A stretch of 50,836 bases of DNA. It comes from Lysinibacillus sp. (GTDB taxonomy: Bacteria; Bacillota; Bacilli; Bacillales_A; Planococcaceae). The notes under the pieces are model-generated. The model searched no databases, was not told the origin of the DNA, and was given only the letters and a program-made list of their open reading frames with translations. The position numbers and the translations under genes are program-made. The DNA lies in assembly GCA_031181585.1 (NCBI GenBank), contig JAPSKP010000016.1, forward strand, positions 1 through 50,836, written 5' to 3'. Positions 42,467-50,641 of the stretch are shown one piece after another. Every line of letters begins with the position of its first letter. The stretch's first letter is position 1.

Positions 42467-43006
42467 TTAAATTTTCTTTAAAGTAAATGTACTGATCATC
42501 AATACGGCCAAGATAGGGAATAAGAACATATAAAAGACCGGTGATAAAGTATTGAAAAAGAAAAATGAAAGTGTCAGAAGTGTACCGGCTGCTGTAATGG
42601 GCAGTCCCACAAAGTAACCGTTTGAATCCATTACATTGAAACGGGCCAGTCGAAGTGCACCGCATGAAATATAAAGAATCGCCATAAACATTCCAGCACC
42701 GCCGAAATCCCTTAATGCGATTTCATACATCAATAAAGCCGGCGCCACACCAAATGAAATAATATCTCCCATGGAATCAAGCTGTTTTCCCAATTCGGAC
42801 TCCTGATTGAATTTCCTCGCCACCTTGCCGTCGTAGCGATCGAGGAATGCCGCAATAAATATAAATAACACACTATAACTATATAATTCGTTCAATGTGG
42901 CCATAATAGCCGCACCACCAAACGACATGTTTAGTATTGTAATTAAATTAGCAGCGTTCGATTTTATTTTCTTCAAGGTTACATCGACCTTATGAAGAAG
43001 AAACAT
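42467..43006 (-). CDS. pssA: CDP-diacylglycerol-serine O-phosphatidyltransferase
   Basis: The 179-residue membrane enzyme joins CDP-diacylglycerol and serine to form phosphatidylserine. It has the CDP-alcohol phosphatidyltransferase signature D-G-x2-A-R-x8-G-x3-D-x3-D in 'YDGKVARKFNQESELGKQLD' continuing 'SMGD', about residues 55-79, and several membrane helices after it. The ATG at 43006 has AAAGGAG 8 nt upstream; the frame open to 43060 lacks one. Psd, the next enzyme of phosphatidylethanolamine synthesis, is divergent. Confidence 0.93.
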   Translation of the reverse strand: MFLLHKVDVTLKKIKSNAANLITILNMSFGGAAIMATLNELYSYSVLFIFIAAFLDRYDGKVARKFNQESELGKQLDSMGDIISFGVAPALLMYEIALRDFGGAGMFMAILYISCGALRLARFNVMDSNGYFVGLPITAAGTLLTLSFFFFNTLSPVFYMFLFPILAVLMISTFTLKKI

Positions 43007-43344
43007 TAGAAACACTCCTTTGCACTTTACTATTATTTTATTATACTCTGAAATGGGCACGTAAGAAAGATTGTTCTCACATCAATTATATGAAAATTGC
43101 TTTCCAACGTTCTCATAAACAATTATAATAACCTTTTACCTTCTTTCAGCACAAGTCTACCATTTCTAAAGATGGCGAGATAAATACTGAGTTATACTGC
43201 ATTTCAGCGGGTGTTTTGACGCTCGCCCAAAATATGTGAAAGCCTTTGGCGGATATCCAGGATTCGGAATACACTTCTTTGTACAAATACAAAGCCGAAT
43301 CAATTATGCCGAGGCGTAATTGATTTATAGTTGGGGGAATACCG
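43007..43344. repeat. pssA/psd intergenic region with clustered hairpins
   Basis: No ORF is supported. At 43261-43301 the outer arms GATTCGG/CCGAATC enclose CTTTGTA-CAAA-TACAAAG. Overlapping it, AATCAATTA (about 43298-43306) and TAATTGATT (about 43317-43325) pair around a GCC/GGC core. A further GGGTG/CGCCC pairing lies near 43209-43229. The set ends about 20 nt before the psd ATG. It may be an extragenic repeat or a leader RNA. Confidence 0.5.
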
Positions 43345-44127
43345 ATGAAAGAAAGAATCTATCAATCCATGATTGAGCTTACAAATGGAAAACAAAGCTC
43401 AATTCTGCTAAAAAAGCTGACAACATCAGCACTTAGTAAAAAGTTTATTCGAAGTTACACTAAAGTATACGAGATTAATATAGAAGAAGTTTCAAAAAGC
43501 GTAGAGAATTTTAAGAGCTTGCATGAATTTTTTACACGATCACTGAAAGAAGGTGTTCGTCCGATTGCCGAAGGTGAAAAGGTGTTTGCCAGTCCTGTAG
43601 ACGCGAAAATTGAGGCATTTGGTGATATTCGGGATAGTATGACGCTAATGGTAAAAGATAAACCGTATTCCCTGATGGATCTGCTCGGCAGTGAGGAGCG
43701 TGCAGCAAGATACCAAAACGGAAAATATATTGTGTTTTATTTGAGTCCTGCTGATTATCACCGTATCCATAGCCCGGTAAATGGGGATGTAGTCCGCCAG
43801 TACGTACTTGGCCAAAAATCCTATCCGGTGAATCAGTTTGGCTTGACGTATGGCAAGAAACCAATCAGCCATAATTATCGTATGATTAGTGAGCTTGCAT
43901 ATGCGCAAAATCGACAGACTGCCTTTATTAAAGTAGGAGCGATGTTTGTCAATTCAATTCAGTTGACGAATGTGACGGAGGTATGGTCAAAGGGAGAGGA
44001 AGTTGGCTATTTTACTTTTGGTTCGACAGTTGTCATGCTGTTTGAAGAAGATGCTATAGAGTTTTGTGAGAATGTTGCATCCGGCACTGCCATTCGGATG
44101 GGTCAAGCGTTTGCAAATATGCTATAA
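43345..44127 (+). CDS. psd: Phosphatidylserine decarboxylase proenzyme
   Basis: The 260-residue proenzyme converts phosphatidylserine to phosphatidylethanolamine. It cleaves itself at the FGST motif ('YFTFGSTVVMLF', near residues 225-228), where the serine becomes the pyruvoyl group. Other marks are 'LHEFFTRSLKEGVRPI', 'ASPVDAKIEAFGDI', 'IVFYLSPADYHRIHSPVNGD' with the catalytic Asp-His pair, and 'VKVGAM'-like 'IKVGAMFVNSI'. The RBS is TTGGGGGAA. It is divergent from pssA. Confidence 0.93.
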   Translation: MKERIYQSMIELTNGKQSSILLKKLTTSALSKKFIRSYTKVYEINIEEVSKSVENFKSLHEFFTRSLKEGVRPIAEGEKVFASPVDAKIEAFGDIRDSMTLMVKDKPYSLMDLLGSEERAARYQNGKYIVFYLSPADYHRIHSPVNGDVVRQYVLGQKSYPVNQFGLTYGKKPISHNYRMISELAYAQNRQTAFIKVGAMFVNSIQLTNVTEVWSKGEEVGYFTFGSTVVMLFEEDAIEFCENVASGTAIRMGQAFANML

Positions 44128-44159
44128 TCAATAATTATGAACGTGAGGGAGATTTAGGT

Positions 44160-44678
44160 TTGTATAATCATTTATTGCCAGATAAATTTGTATCGACTGT
44201 ATTCGATATTACACCAGAAAAACTAAAAGAAATGGGTTTCCGCGGAATCATAACGGATTTGGATAATACGCTGATTGAATGGGATCGCGCAGATGCAACA
44301 GAAGAGCTTGCTGCTTGGTTTAAGCGTATGCAGGATGCGGGTATTAGCATCGTTATTGCCTCCAATAATAATGAAGAGCGTGTAAAACGTTTTGCGGAGC
44401 CTTTAGGCATCCCGTATATTTCACGTGCACGAAAACCGTTAGGAAAGGGTTTTTATCAGGCGCTTGTCCGTCTAAAACTGAAACGTGAAGAAGTGGCAAT
44501 GGTAGGCGATCAATTGCTGACAGATGTCATGGGAGCAAAACGCCAAAAGCTATATACAATTTTAGTACGTCCGGTTGCGCAATCGGATGGTTTTGTGACG
44601 CGCTTCAACCGTTTTGTAGAGCGCCGTGTGTTTAATGAACTAAAACGAAAAGGTATTAAGACTTGGGAGGATTTATAA
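44160..44678 (+). CDS. yqeG: YqeG family HAD-IIIA phosphatase
   Basis: The 172-residue HAD-superfamily protein has motif I 'GIITDLDNTLIEWD' with the nucleophile aspartate, motif II 'SIVIASNNNEERV', the lysine in 'ARKPLGKGFYQAL', and motif III 'VAMVGDQLLTDVMGAKR'. The substrate is not known. It starts the conserved yqeG-yqeM run. The TTG start has GAGGGAG about 8 nt upstream. Confidence 0.9.
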   Translation: MYNHLLPDKFVSTVFDITPEKLKEMGFRGIITDLDNTLIEWDRADATEELAAWFKRMQDAGISIVIASNNNEERVKRFAEPLGIPYISRARKPLGKGFYQALVRLKLKREEVAMVGDQLLTDVMGAKRQKLYTILVRPVAQSDGFVTRFNRFVERRVFNELKRKGIKTWEDL

Positions 44679-44680
44679 GA

Positions 44681-45784
44681 ATGAATGAAATGCCAAACTG
44701 TATTGGCTGTGGAGCAGTAATTCAGACAGAAGATAAAAATGGATTAGGATATGCACCGCCTTCTTCTCTCGAAAAAGAGACGATTATTTGCCAGCGCTGC
44801 TTCCGCCTGAAAAACTACAATGAGATCCAGCCGGTAAGCTTAACCGATGACGATTTTTTACGTATATTAAACGGCCTTGGAGAGCAAAAAGGACTTATCG
44901 TAAAAATCGTAGACATATTTGACTTTAATGGAAGCTGGCTGCCTGGCTTACACCGATTTGTTGGCAAAAATCCGGTATTGCTTGTTGCCAATAAAGCCGA
45001 CTTGCTCCCTAAATCAGTAAAGGCGAACAAGGTAGTCAATTGGCTTAAGCGTGAAGCGAAGGCGCTTGGGCTGAATCCGATCGATGTGATGCTTGTATCG
45101 GCTCATAAAGGCAAAGGAATGGCTGAGGTAACGGATGCGATTGAACAATACCGTAAAGGTCAGGATGTATTTGTCGTCGGCTGTACAAATGTTGGAAAGT
45201 CTACGTTCATCAATCGCATCATCAAACAGGCGACAGGTGAAGGAGAGGTTATTACAACCTCTCATTTCCCGGGAACAACGCTTGATATGATTGAAATACC
45301 GCTTGATGATGGATCTGCGCTATATGATACACCAGGAATTATCAATCATCACCAAATGGCACATTATTTAGACGCTACTGAGTTAAAATATATTATGCCG
45401 AAAAAAGAAATTAAGCCAAAAGTATACCAGCAAAATGAAGGACAGACATTGTTTATTGGCGCGTTAGCACGATTTGATTTCATTAAAGGAGAGCGTTCCG
45501 CATTTACAGTGCATGTAGCGAATGATCTGCCAATCCATCGTACGAAGCTTGAAAAGGCGGACAATTTATATGCTGAGCATAAAGGAGAGCTCTTAGCTCC
45601 TCCAACAGCTGCGCATATTGATAAGCTGCCGGATCTAACTCGACATGAATTCTCTATCAAAGAAGGAAAAACAGATGTTGTAATCTCAGGACTTGGCTGG
45701 GTTACCGTACAGCATCCCCATGTTGTAGTAGCTGCTTATGCACCAAAAGGGGTACAAGTGTTTATCCGCCCTTCGTTGATCTAA
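44681..45784 (+). CDS. yqeH: Ribosome biogenesis GTPase YqeH
   Basis: This 367-residue circularly permuted GTPase is needed for 30S subunit assembly. The N-terminal zinc finger is 'CIGCGAVIQTED' with 'ICQRCFRL'. The G motifs appear in permuted order: 'LLVANKADLLP' (G4), 'LVSAHKGKGM' (G5), 'VVGCTNVGKSTFIN' (G1) and 'ALYDTPGIINHHQ' (G3). A C-terminal RNA-binding part follows. The ATG at 44681 is 3 nt after the yqeG stop, with GGGAGGA upstream. Confidence 0.94.
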   Translation: MNEMPNCIGCGAVIQTEDKNGLGYAPPSSLEKETIICQRCFRLKNYNEIQPVSLTDDDFLRILNGLGEQKGLIVKIVDIFDFNGSWLPGLHRFVGKNPVLLVANKADLLPKSVKANKVVNWLKREAKALGLNPIDVMLVSAHKGKGMAEVTDAIEQYRKGQDVFVVGCTNVGKSTFINRIIKQATGEGEVITTSHFPGTTLDMIEIPLDDGSALYDTPGIINHHQMAHYLDATELKYIMPKKEIKPKVYQQNEGQTLFIGALARFDFIKGERSAFTVHVANDLPIHRTKLEKADNLYAEHKGELLAPPTAAHIDKLPDLTRHEFSIKEGKTDVVISGLGWVTVQHPHVVVAAYAPKGVQVFIRPSLI

Positions 45785-45910
45785 AGCTTTAGCGTGAAAT
45801 AAGGCGGGAGAAGTATTCTACAACGCTTTTTCTGTCATGGATATACTTCAGCCATATGAATAGAAGCAATATAATTGTTGCACATAGTCAATTGAAAAGG
45901 GTGAGTTGAG

Positions 45911-46741
45911 ATGAAAAAGTGGTTTGCGGTCATTGGAGATCCGATTGCACAGTCCAAATCTCCAAACATGCATCATGCGTGGTATGAAGAAACAGGAGTA
46001 GATGCAGCCTATATTCCACTCCATGTGAAGGAGAGGGACTTGAAGCAGGCGGTTCAATCATTGAGACTGCTTGGTGCAAGCGGTTGGAACGTAACGATTC
46101 CTCATAAACAATCGATCATTCCATTTTTAGACGAGTTAGATGAGTTGGCACGAAAGATGGGTGCAGTCAATACAGTTGTTCGGCTGAAAGATGGCAGGCT
46201 GAAAGGGTATAACACAGACGGTCCTGGTTTTGTGAAGTCACTGGAAGAAGCAATCGGCACAGAGCATCGAAAGCAGCGGCTGCTTTTAATAGGAGCAGGT
46301 GGAGCAGCAAGAGGTATCGCTTTTGCTCTTCAACAGGCAGGGTATACATCTATTACAATAGCCAACCGTACAATGGCGAATGCAGAAGCAATTATACAGG
46401 AGATGGGAGAAGGGCAGGCTGTATCGCTTGAAGAAGCAGAAAGTGCACTTGATACGTATAAGATCTTTATTCAGACGACACCTGCTGGCATGAGTACTGG
46501 CAATTTTAACCTTCCATTCTCTCTTGAAAAGTTTCCGGCAGGCGCAATTGCAGCGGATATTGTGTATAATCCATTAATGACGCCATTTCTACTTGCGGCT
46601 GAAGAAAAAGGTGCGAAAATCGTGAATGGACTTGGTATGTTCGTTCATCAAGGGGCGATTGCTTACCAATACTGGCTTGGTGAGTACCCAAATACAAATG
46701 GAATGATTGCTCGTCTGACAGAGCAATTAGGAGGAAAATAA
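45911..46741 (+). CDS. aroE: Shikimate dehydrogenase
   Basis: The 276-residue NADP-dependent enzyme reduces 3-dehydroshikimate in aromatic amino acid synthesis. It has 'VIGDPIAQSKSPNMHHAWYE', 'WNVTIPHKQSIIPFLDELDE' with the catalytic lysine, 'GAVNTVVRLKDGRLKGYNTD', the nucleotide-binding loop 'LLIGAGGAARGIAFAL', 'ANRTMANAEAI' and C-terminal 'NGLGMFVHQGAIAYQYW'. GGGTGAG lies before the ATG. Confidence 0.95.
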   Translation: MKKWFAVIGDPIAQSKSPNMHHAWYEETGVDAAYIPLHVKERDLKQAVQSLRLLGASGWNVTIPHKQSIIPFLDELDELARKMGAVNTVVRLKDGRLKGYNTDGPGFVKSLEEAIGTEHRKQRLLLIGAGGAARGIAFALQQAGYTSITIANRTMANAEAIIQEMGEGQAVSLEEAESALDTYKIFIQTTPAGMSTGNFNLPFSLEKFPAGAIAADIVYNPLMTPFLLAAEEKGAKIVNGLGMFVHQGAIAYQYWLGEYPNTNGMIARLTEQLGGK

Positions 46742-46746
46742 TTTTT

Positions 46747-47052
46747 ATGTTAACAGGTAAACAAAAACGCTTTTTACGTGCTGAGGCACATCATTTAGAC
46801 CCGATTTTCCAAGTAGGGAAAGGCGGCGTAAACGATCAAATGCTACGCCAACTGCGCGACGTATTGGAAGCACGTGAATTGATTAAAGTACGTATATTGG
46901 ATAATTGTGAAGACGATAAACACGAAGTAGCAGAAGCATTAGCTGCTGGTACACGTGCAGAATTGGTTCAGCTGATTGGGTTGACGGTTGTTCTTTATAA
47001 AGAATCACGAAATAACAAGAAAATCGTACTACCAAAAGCAGAAAAAAAGTAA
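46747..47052 (+). CDS. yhbY: CRM-domain RNA-binding protein YhbY (YqeI)
   Basis: The 101-residue protein is one CRS1-YhbY domain: 'LTGKQKRFLRAEAHHLDPIF', the GKGG-type loop 'QVGKGGVNDQM', 'LEARELIKVRILDNCE' and 'VQLIGLTVVLYKES'. Homologues associate with pre-50S particles. AGGAGG lies about 12 nt before the ATG, within the end of aroE. Confidence 0.92.
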   Translation: MLTGKQKRFLRAEAHHLDPIFQVGKGGVNDQMLRQLRDVLEARELIKVRILDNCEDDKHEVAEALAAGTRAELVQLIGLTVVLYKESRNNKKIVLPKAEKK

Positions 47053-47063
47053 GGTGAGTGAGC

Positions 47064-47630
47064 ATGAAGAAGGTCGGTATTTTGGGAGGGACATTCAATC
47101 CTCCACATATCGGACATTTAATGATGGCAAGTGAAGCATTTGATGCACTTAGTCTTGATGAAGTGCGGTTTATGCCAAATGCCGTTCCCCCGCATAAAGA
47201 ATCAAGCGGTGCCACTGATGAACAGCGTAAGAAAATGGTCGAACTGGCAATTGCAGATGCTCCTCATTTTACGCTGGAGACATTTGAATTAGAGCGCGGC
47301 GGTCTTTCGTATACCTTTGATACGATGAAAACGATGGCCCAGCAAGAATCAGAAGTTGAGTTTTACTTCATCATCGGCGGAGATAGCATTGACCATTTGC
47401 ATACGTGGTACCGGATTGAGGATCTTATACAAATTGTAACGTTTGTAGGAATTAGACGACCGGGCAGTGAAGCAGTAACAGAGTATCCGGTTTTGATGAT
47501 AGATGCCCCTGAGATTGACCTTTCATCCACTTTATTACGAGAACGATTTGCAGCAGGAAAGACAGTAAGATATTTATTACCGAAGCCGGTGGAGGCTTTT
47601 ATTCGAAAGGAAGGGTTATATGGAGCGTGA
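47064..47630 (+). CDS. nadD: Nicotinate-nucleotide adenylyltransferase
   Basis: The 188-residue enzyme makes deamido-NAD from nicotinate mononucleotide and ATP. It has the T/HxGH motif in 'GILGGTFNPPHIGHLMMASE', 'FMPNAVPPHKESS', 'YFIIGGDSIDHLHTWYRIED' and the C-terminal 'IDLSSTLLRERFAAGKTVRY' (ISST-type) motif. The ATG at 47064 has AAGGTGA 6 nt upstream; a GTG at 47058 is open. It overlaps yqeK by 11 nt. Confidence 0.95.
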   Translation: MKKVGILGGTFNPPHIGHLMMASEAFDALSLDEVRFMPNAVPPHKESSGATDEQRKKMVELAIADAPHFTLETFELERGGLSYTFDTMKTMAQQESEVEFYFIIGGDSIDHLHTWYRIEDLIQIVTFVGIRRPGSEAVTEYPVLMIDAPEIDLSSTLLRERFAAGKTVRYLLPKPVEAFIRKEGLYGA

Positions 47631-48183
47631 AGCTTTGCTTGAGTATATTCGTCCGCGAATGCCGGAAAAGCGTTATATTCATACGATAGGTGTAATGGAG
47701 ACAGCAATTTCCCTGGCAAAGAAGTATGGAGAAGATACAAAAAAAGCGGAAATAGCTGCCATTCTTCATGACTTGGCAAAATATGAAGATGAGGATGCAA
47801 TGCGGGCAATCGTGCGTGAAAATGGACTTGATGTACGCCTGCTTCCATGGGGTTCAGAAATTCTCCATGGACCAATTGCGGCATACCGCGCAGAGCATGA
47901 GCTGGGAATCAAAGATCAAGATATCCTAAATGCGATGCGTTATCATACAACAGGACGTGCTGGAATGAGCCGCTTGGAGCAGATCGTATATATTGCAGAT
48001 ATGATTGAGCCGGATCGTAAATATCCTGGAATAGAGCTTTTGCGTCAAACAGCGGAAGGGGATTTACAGCAGGCCATGAGAGCATGTATTCATCATTCCA
48101 TTTCTTTTCTAGTAACGGCAGAGCTTCCGATCTACCCTTTATCAATCGAATGCTATAATGACTATTTAGGAGAGGAACTTTAA
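47620..48183 (+). CDS. yqeK: HD-domain Ap4A hydrolase YqeK
   Basis: The 187-residue HD-domain protein has 'RYIHTIGVMETAISLAKKYG' (first His), 'AAILHDLAKYEDEDAM' (HD pair), 'EILHGPIAAYRAEHELGI' and 'AMRYHTTGRAGMSRLEQIVY' then 'IADMIEPDR'. B. subtilis YqeK is a symmetric diadenosine tetraphosphate hydrolase. It overlaps nadD and lies 3 nt before rsfS. Confidence 0.93.
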   Translation: MEREALLEYIRPRMPEKRYIHTIGVMETAISLAKKYGEDTKKAEIAAILHDLAKYEDEDAMRAIVRENGLDVRLLPWGSEILHGPIAAYRAEHELGIKDQDILNAMRYHTTGRAGMSRLEQIVYIADMIEPDRKYPGIELLRQTAEGDLQQAMRACIHHSISFLVTAELPIYPLSIECYNDYLGEEL

Positions 48184-48186
48184 TAT

Positions 48187-48534
48187 ATGAATGAAACTTT
48201 ATTACAGCTTTCTTATAAAGCAGCAGATGATAAGCACGCAGAGGATATCGTTGTTCTGAACATGCAAGGAATTTCTCTGTTGGCAGATTACTTTATCATT
48301 TGTCACGGGAATTCAGATCGTCAAGTACAGGCGATTGCCCGGGAAATTCAAGAAAAGGCAGTAGAAAACGGCCATGAAGTGAAACGCGTCGAAGGCTTCG
48401 ATACAGCCCGCTGGATTCTAGTGGATCTAGGGGATGTAGTAGCTCACGTCTTCCATAAAGATGAGCGTGCTTTCTACAATTTAGAGCGCCTTTGGGGAGA
48501 TGCACCACAGCTAGAAGTGTCTTCAGATGAGTAG
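48187..48534 (+). CDS. rsfS: Ribosomal silencing factor RsfS
   Basis: The 115-residue protein binds uL14 and blocks subunit joining when nutrients are scarce. Family blocks are 'DIVVLNMQGISLLADYFIIC', 'GNSDRQVQAIAREIQEK', 'RVEGFDTARWILVDLGDVVA' and 'HVFHKDERAFYNLERLWGDA'. It overlaps yqeM by 8 nt. Confidence 0.95.
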   Translation: MNETLLQLSYKAADDKHAEDIVVLNMQGISLLADYFIICHGNSDRQVQAIAREIQEKAVENGHEVKRVEGFDTARWILVDLGDVVAHVFHKDERAFYNLERLWGDAPQLEVSSDE

Positions 48535-49264
48535 TTATCTCAGTTTTGCATATATTTATGATGAGTTGATGACAGACTTGCCGTATGATGAGTATGTAGA
48601 GTGGGTGATGCTGCATGCTCCGGCAGGTAAGTATCCGACATTGCTTGATATTGGCTGTGGTACAGGCAATCTTGCACTGAAGTTCGACAGCGCTGGCTAT
48701 AAAGTTAGCGGCGTCGACCTATCAGAAGATATGCTGATGATTGCTAATGCCCGTACAGAAGAAGCAGGTAAATCGATTCCGTACTTTGCTATGTCGATGG
48801 ATGAGCTGGAAGGCTTTGAGAATATTGATGTAGCAGTTATTCCAATCGATTCACTTAATTATGTAACAGAGGAAAAAGCGGTATATGAAACATTAAGCCG
48901 TATATATACAGCATTAAGAGACGGCGGGCAGTTATTCTTTGATGTTCATTCATTATTCAAGATGGATGAAATCTTTATGGATGGCCCCTTTACGTATGAT
49001 GATGGACATGTTACATATATTTGGCATACGGAGCCGGGAGAGTATGAACACTCCGTCTATCACCAGCTGTGCTTTTATGTAGAAGGGGAAGAAGGCTTGT
49101 ACGAGCGTTTCGATGAAGAGCATTTCCAGCGTACCTTCGCACCGAGACAGTATGCTGCGTGGCTGAAAGAGATTGGTTTCTCTGAAGTGCATGTTACAGC
49201 TGACTGGTTACCGGAAGCACCGACTGAAGAAAATGAAAGAATTTTTATAAGAGCAGTAAAATAG
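48527..49264 (+). CDS. yqeM: Class I SAM-dependent methyltransferase YqeM
   Basis: The 245-residue methyltransferase has motif I 'LLDIGCGTGNLALKF', 'VSGVDLSEDMLMIAN' and 'DVAVIPIDSLNYVTEE'. The N-terminus 'LSFAYIYDELMTDLPYDEYV' is typical of YqeM. The substrate is unknown. It ends the yqeG-yqeM run; comEA follows after a structured spacer. Confidence 0.9.
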   Translation: MSSYLSFAYIYDELMTDLPYDEYVEWVMLHAPAGKYPTLLDIGCGTGNLALKFDSAGYKVSGVDLSEDMLMIANARTEEAGKSIPYFAMSMDELEGFENIDVAVIPIDSLNYVTEEKAVYETLSRIYTALRDGGQLFFDVHSLFKMDEIFMDGPFTYDDGHVTYIWHTEPGEYEHSVYHQLCFYVEGEEGLYERFDEEHFQRTFAPRQYAAWLKEIGFSEVHVTADWLPEAPTEENERIFIRAVK

Positions 49265-49276
49265 CATCTTTTCAAA

Positions 49277-49325
49277 AGAAGGCAAATTATGTATATTGGA
49301 GGTGACTCCATATGATTTGCCTTCT
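49277..49325 (+). promoter_or_regulatory. RBS-enclosing hairpin before comEA
   Basis: The perfect 11-bp arms AGAAGGCAAAT (49277-49287) and ATTTGCCTTCT (49315-49325) can extend by about five more pairs with wobbles. The loop contains TTGGAGGTGACTCC, itself a GGAG/CTCC stem, and holds a strong ribosome-binding site for an ATG at 49312. That ATG opens a 42-codon frame that is +1 out of phase with comEA. It could be an attenuator, a terminator with no T-run, or a translation-control element. Confidence 0.6.
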
Positions 49326-49333
49326 GAGAAAGG

Positions 49334-49984
49334 ATGTTTTTTATTTTAAAAAATCTCATTGCAAAATATGGAAAAAGAGTGCTAATGCCCAGCATTCTTT
49401 GTGTCGCTGGTGTATTTGTTTTTGTCTATATGCAGCGTGAAGAACAATCCTCTTTTGAATTAATTACAGAAGCTGAACCTATACAGGCTGAACCGCAAAC
49501 TCAGCTCCAGCAGGACGCTGCTGAAGAAAGTGAGCCGCTGCAGGTACTTGTAGATGTTAAAGGAGCAGTAAACTACCCTGGTGTCTATACGCTGACAGAG
49601 GAAGATCGTGTAGTAGATGCCATTACGCTTGCTGGCGGGTATATAGAAGAAGCAAATCCTTCCCTTATTAACCATGCTCAAAAACTGCAGGATGAAATGG
49701 TCATTTATATCCCGCAAAAAGGCGAGGAGCAGGAAATGATTATTCAAGACTTTACAGCGGTTAATCATATTAACGATGCTTCTGATCATGGAAAAGTGAA
49801 CATCAATACAGCTGATGAAACACAGCTGACAACGTTACCGGGAATCGGCCCAGCTAAAGCGAAAGCGATTATTTCACACCGGGAAGAACAGGGAGCGTTT
49901 CAAACGATAGAAGGCTTGAAAGAAGTTTCAGGCATTGGGGATAAGACTTTTGAACAGTTAAAAGATTTGATTGACATAAAATAA
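49334..49984 (+). CDS. comEA: Competence DNA receptor ComEA
   Basis: The 216-residue protein has one N-terminal membrane helix (about 18-32), an acidic Gln/Glu linker, a SLBB domain (about 74-130: 'VLVDVKGAVNYPGVYTLTEE', 'AGGYIEEANPSLINHAQKLQ') and a C-terminal helix-hairpin-helix DNA-binding domain ('VNINTADETQLTTLPGIGPA', 'IEGLKEVSGIGDKTFEQLKD'). It binds incoming DNA at the surface for transformation. The start is unsettled: the ATG at 49334 has its purine box directly abutting it, and an ATT at 49343 would be better spaced. The strong RBS upstream serves another frame. Confidence 0.9.
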   Translation: MFFILKNLIAKYGKRVLMPSILCVAGVFVFVYMQREEQSSFELITEAEPIQAEPQTQLQQDAAEESEPLQVLVDVKGAVNYPGVYTLTEEDRVVDAITLAGGYIEEANPSLINHAQKLQDEMVIYIPQKGEEQEMIIQDFTAVNHINDASDHGKVNINTADETQLTTLPGIGPAKAKAIISHREEQGAFQTIEGLKEVSGIGDKTFEQLKDLIDIK

Positions 49985-50065
49985 GCGGTATTTGAAAAAT
50001 TGGAACATTGCCATGCGCATTCATTTTGACTAAACTAACAATAAGACAACATTGGAGGTAGTCAT

Positions 50066-50641
50066 ATGGAGCGAATAACATGGGATCAGTTTTTCATGGC
50101 ACAGAGTCATCTATTGGCATTGCGGAGCACATGTACGAGATTGGCGGTCGGTGCAACAATTGTAAGGGAAAAGCGTATCATTGCTGGGGGCTATAATGGC
50201 TCGATTTCAGGCGATGAGCATTGTATCGATCAAGGGTGCTATGTAGTGGACAACCATTGTGTACGGACAATTCATGCAGAAACAAATGCGTTATTGCAGT
50301 GTGCAAAGTATGGTACGCCGGCAAATGGCGCAGATTTGTATGTCACACATTTTCCTTGTTTGCCATGTTCAAAGACGGTCATTCAGGCAGGTATTAAAAA
50401 TGTGTACTATGCGAAGGATTACAAAAACAATCCATATGCACTTGAGCTTTTTGAAAAAGCAGGTGTTAATGTCGTACATATTCCATTCGATGAAGCCAAA
50501 ATCGATTTTTTAATGGATGAAAAACTGCAGCTGGCCATCGATATGCTGCAAAAGATGCGTGAGCTTGGTGCTTCACATGAAGAATTGGTCCCTTATGAAG
50601 AGAAGGTGAACCAATTATTTGGTCAATTACTTAGAGCATAA
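50066..50641 (+). CDS. comEB: ComEB, dCMP deaminase family protein
   Basis: The 191-residue zinc deaminase has the ligand motif 'TIHAETNALLQCA' (HAE) and 'FPCLPCSKTVI' (PCxxC), and 'SFSGDEHC'-like 'SISGDEHCIDQGCYV' as in dCMP deaminases. It probably converts dCMP to dUMP; in B. subtilis comEB lies in the comE operon but is not needed for transformation. GGAGGTAG precedes the ATG. Confidence 0.92.
   Translation: MERITWDQFFMAQSHLLALRSTCTRLAVGATIVREKRIIAGGYNGSISGDEHCIDQGCYVVDNHCVRTIHAETNALLQCAKYGTPANGADLYVTHFPCLPCSKTVIQAGIKNVYYAKDYKNNPYALELFEKAGVNVVHIPFDEAKIDFLMDEKLQLAIDMLQKMRELGASHEELVPYEEKVNQLFGQLLRA

Noticed and set aside
47363-47884. 173-codon minus-strand frame across nadD and yqeK
   Set aside because: It runs antisense to two overlapping conserved genes; the composition is that of a shadow frame.
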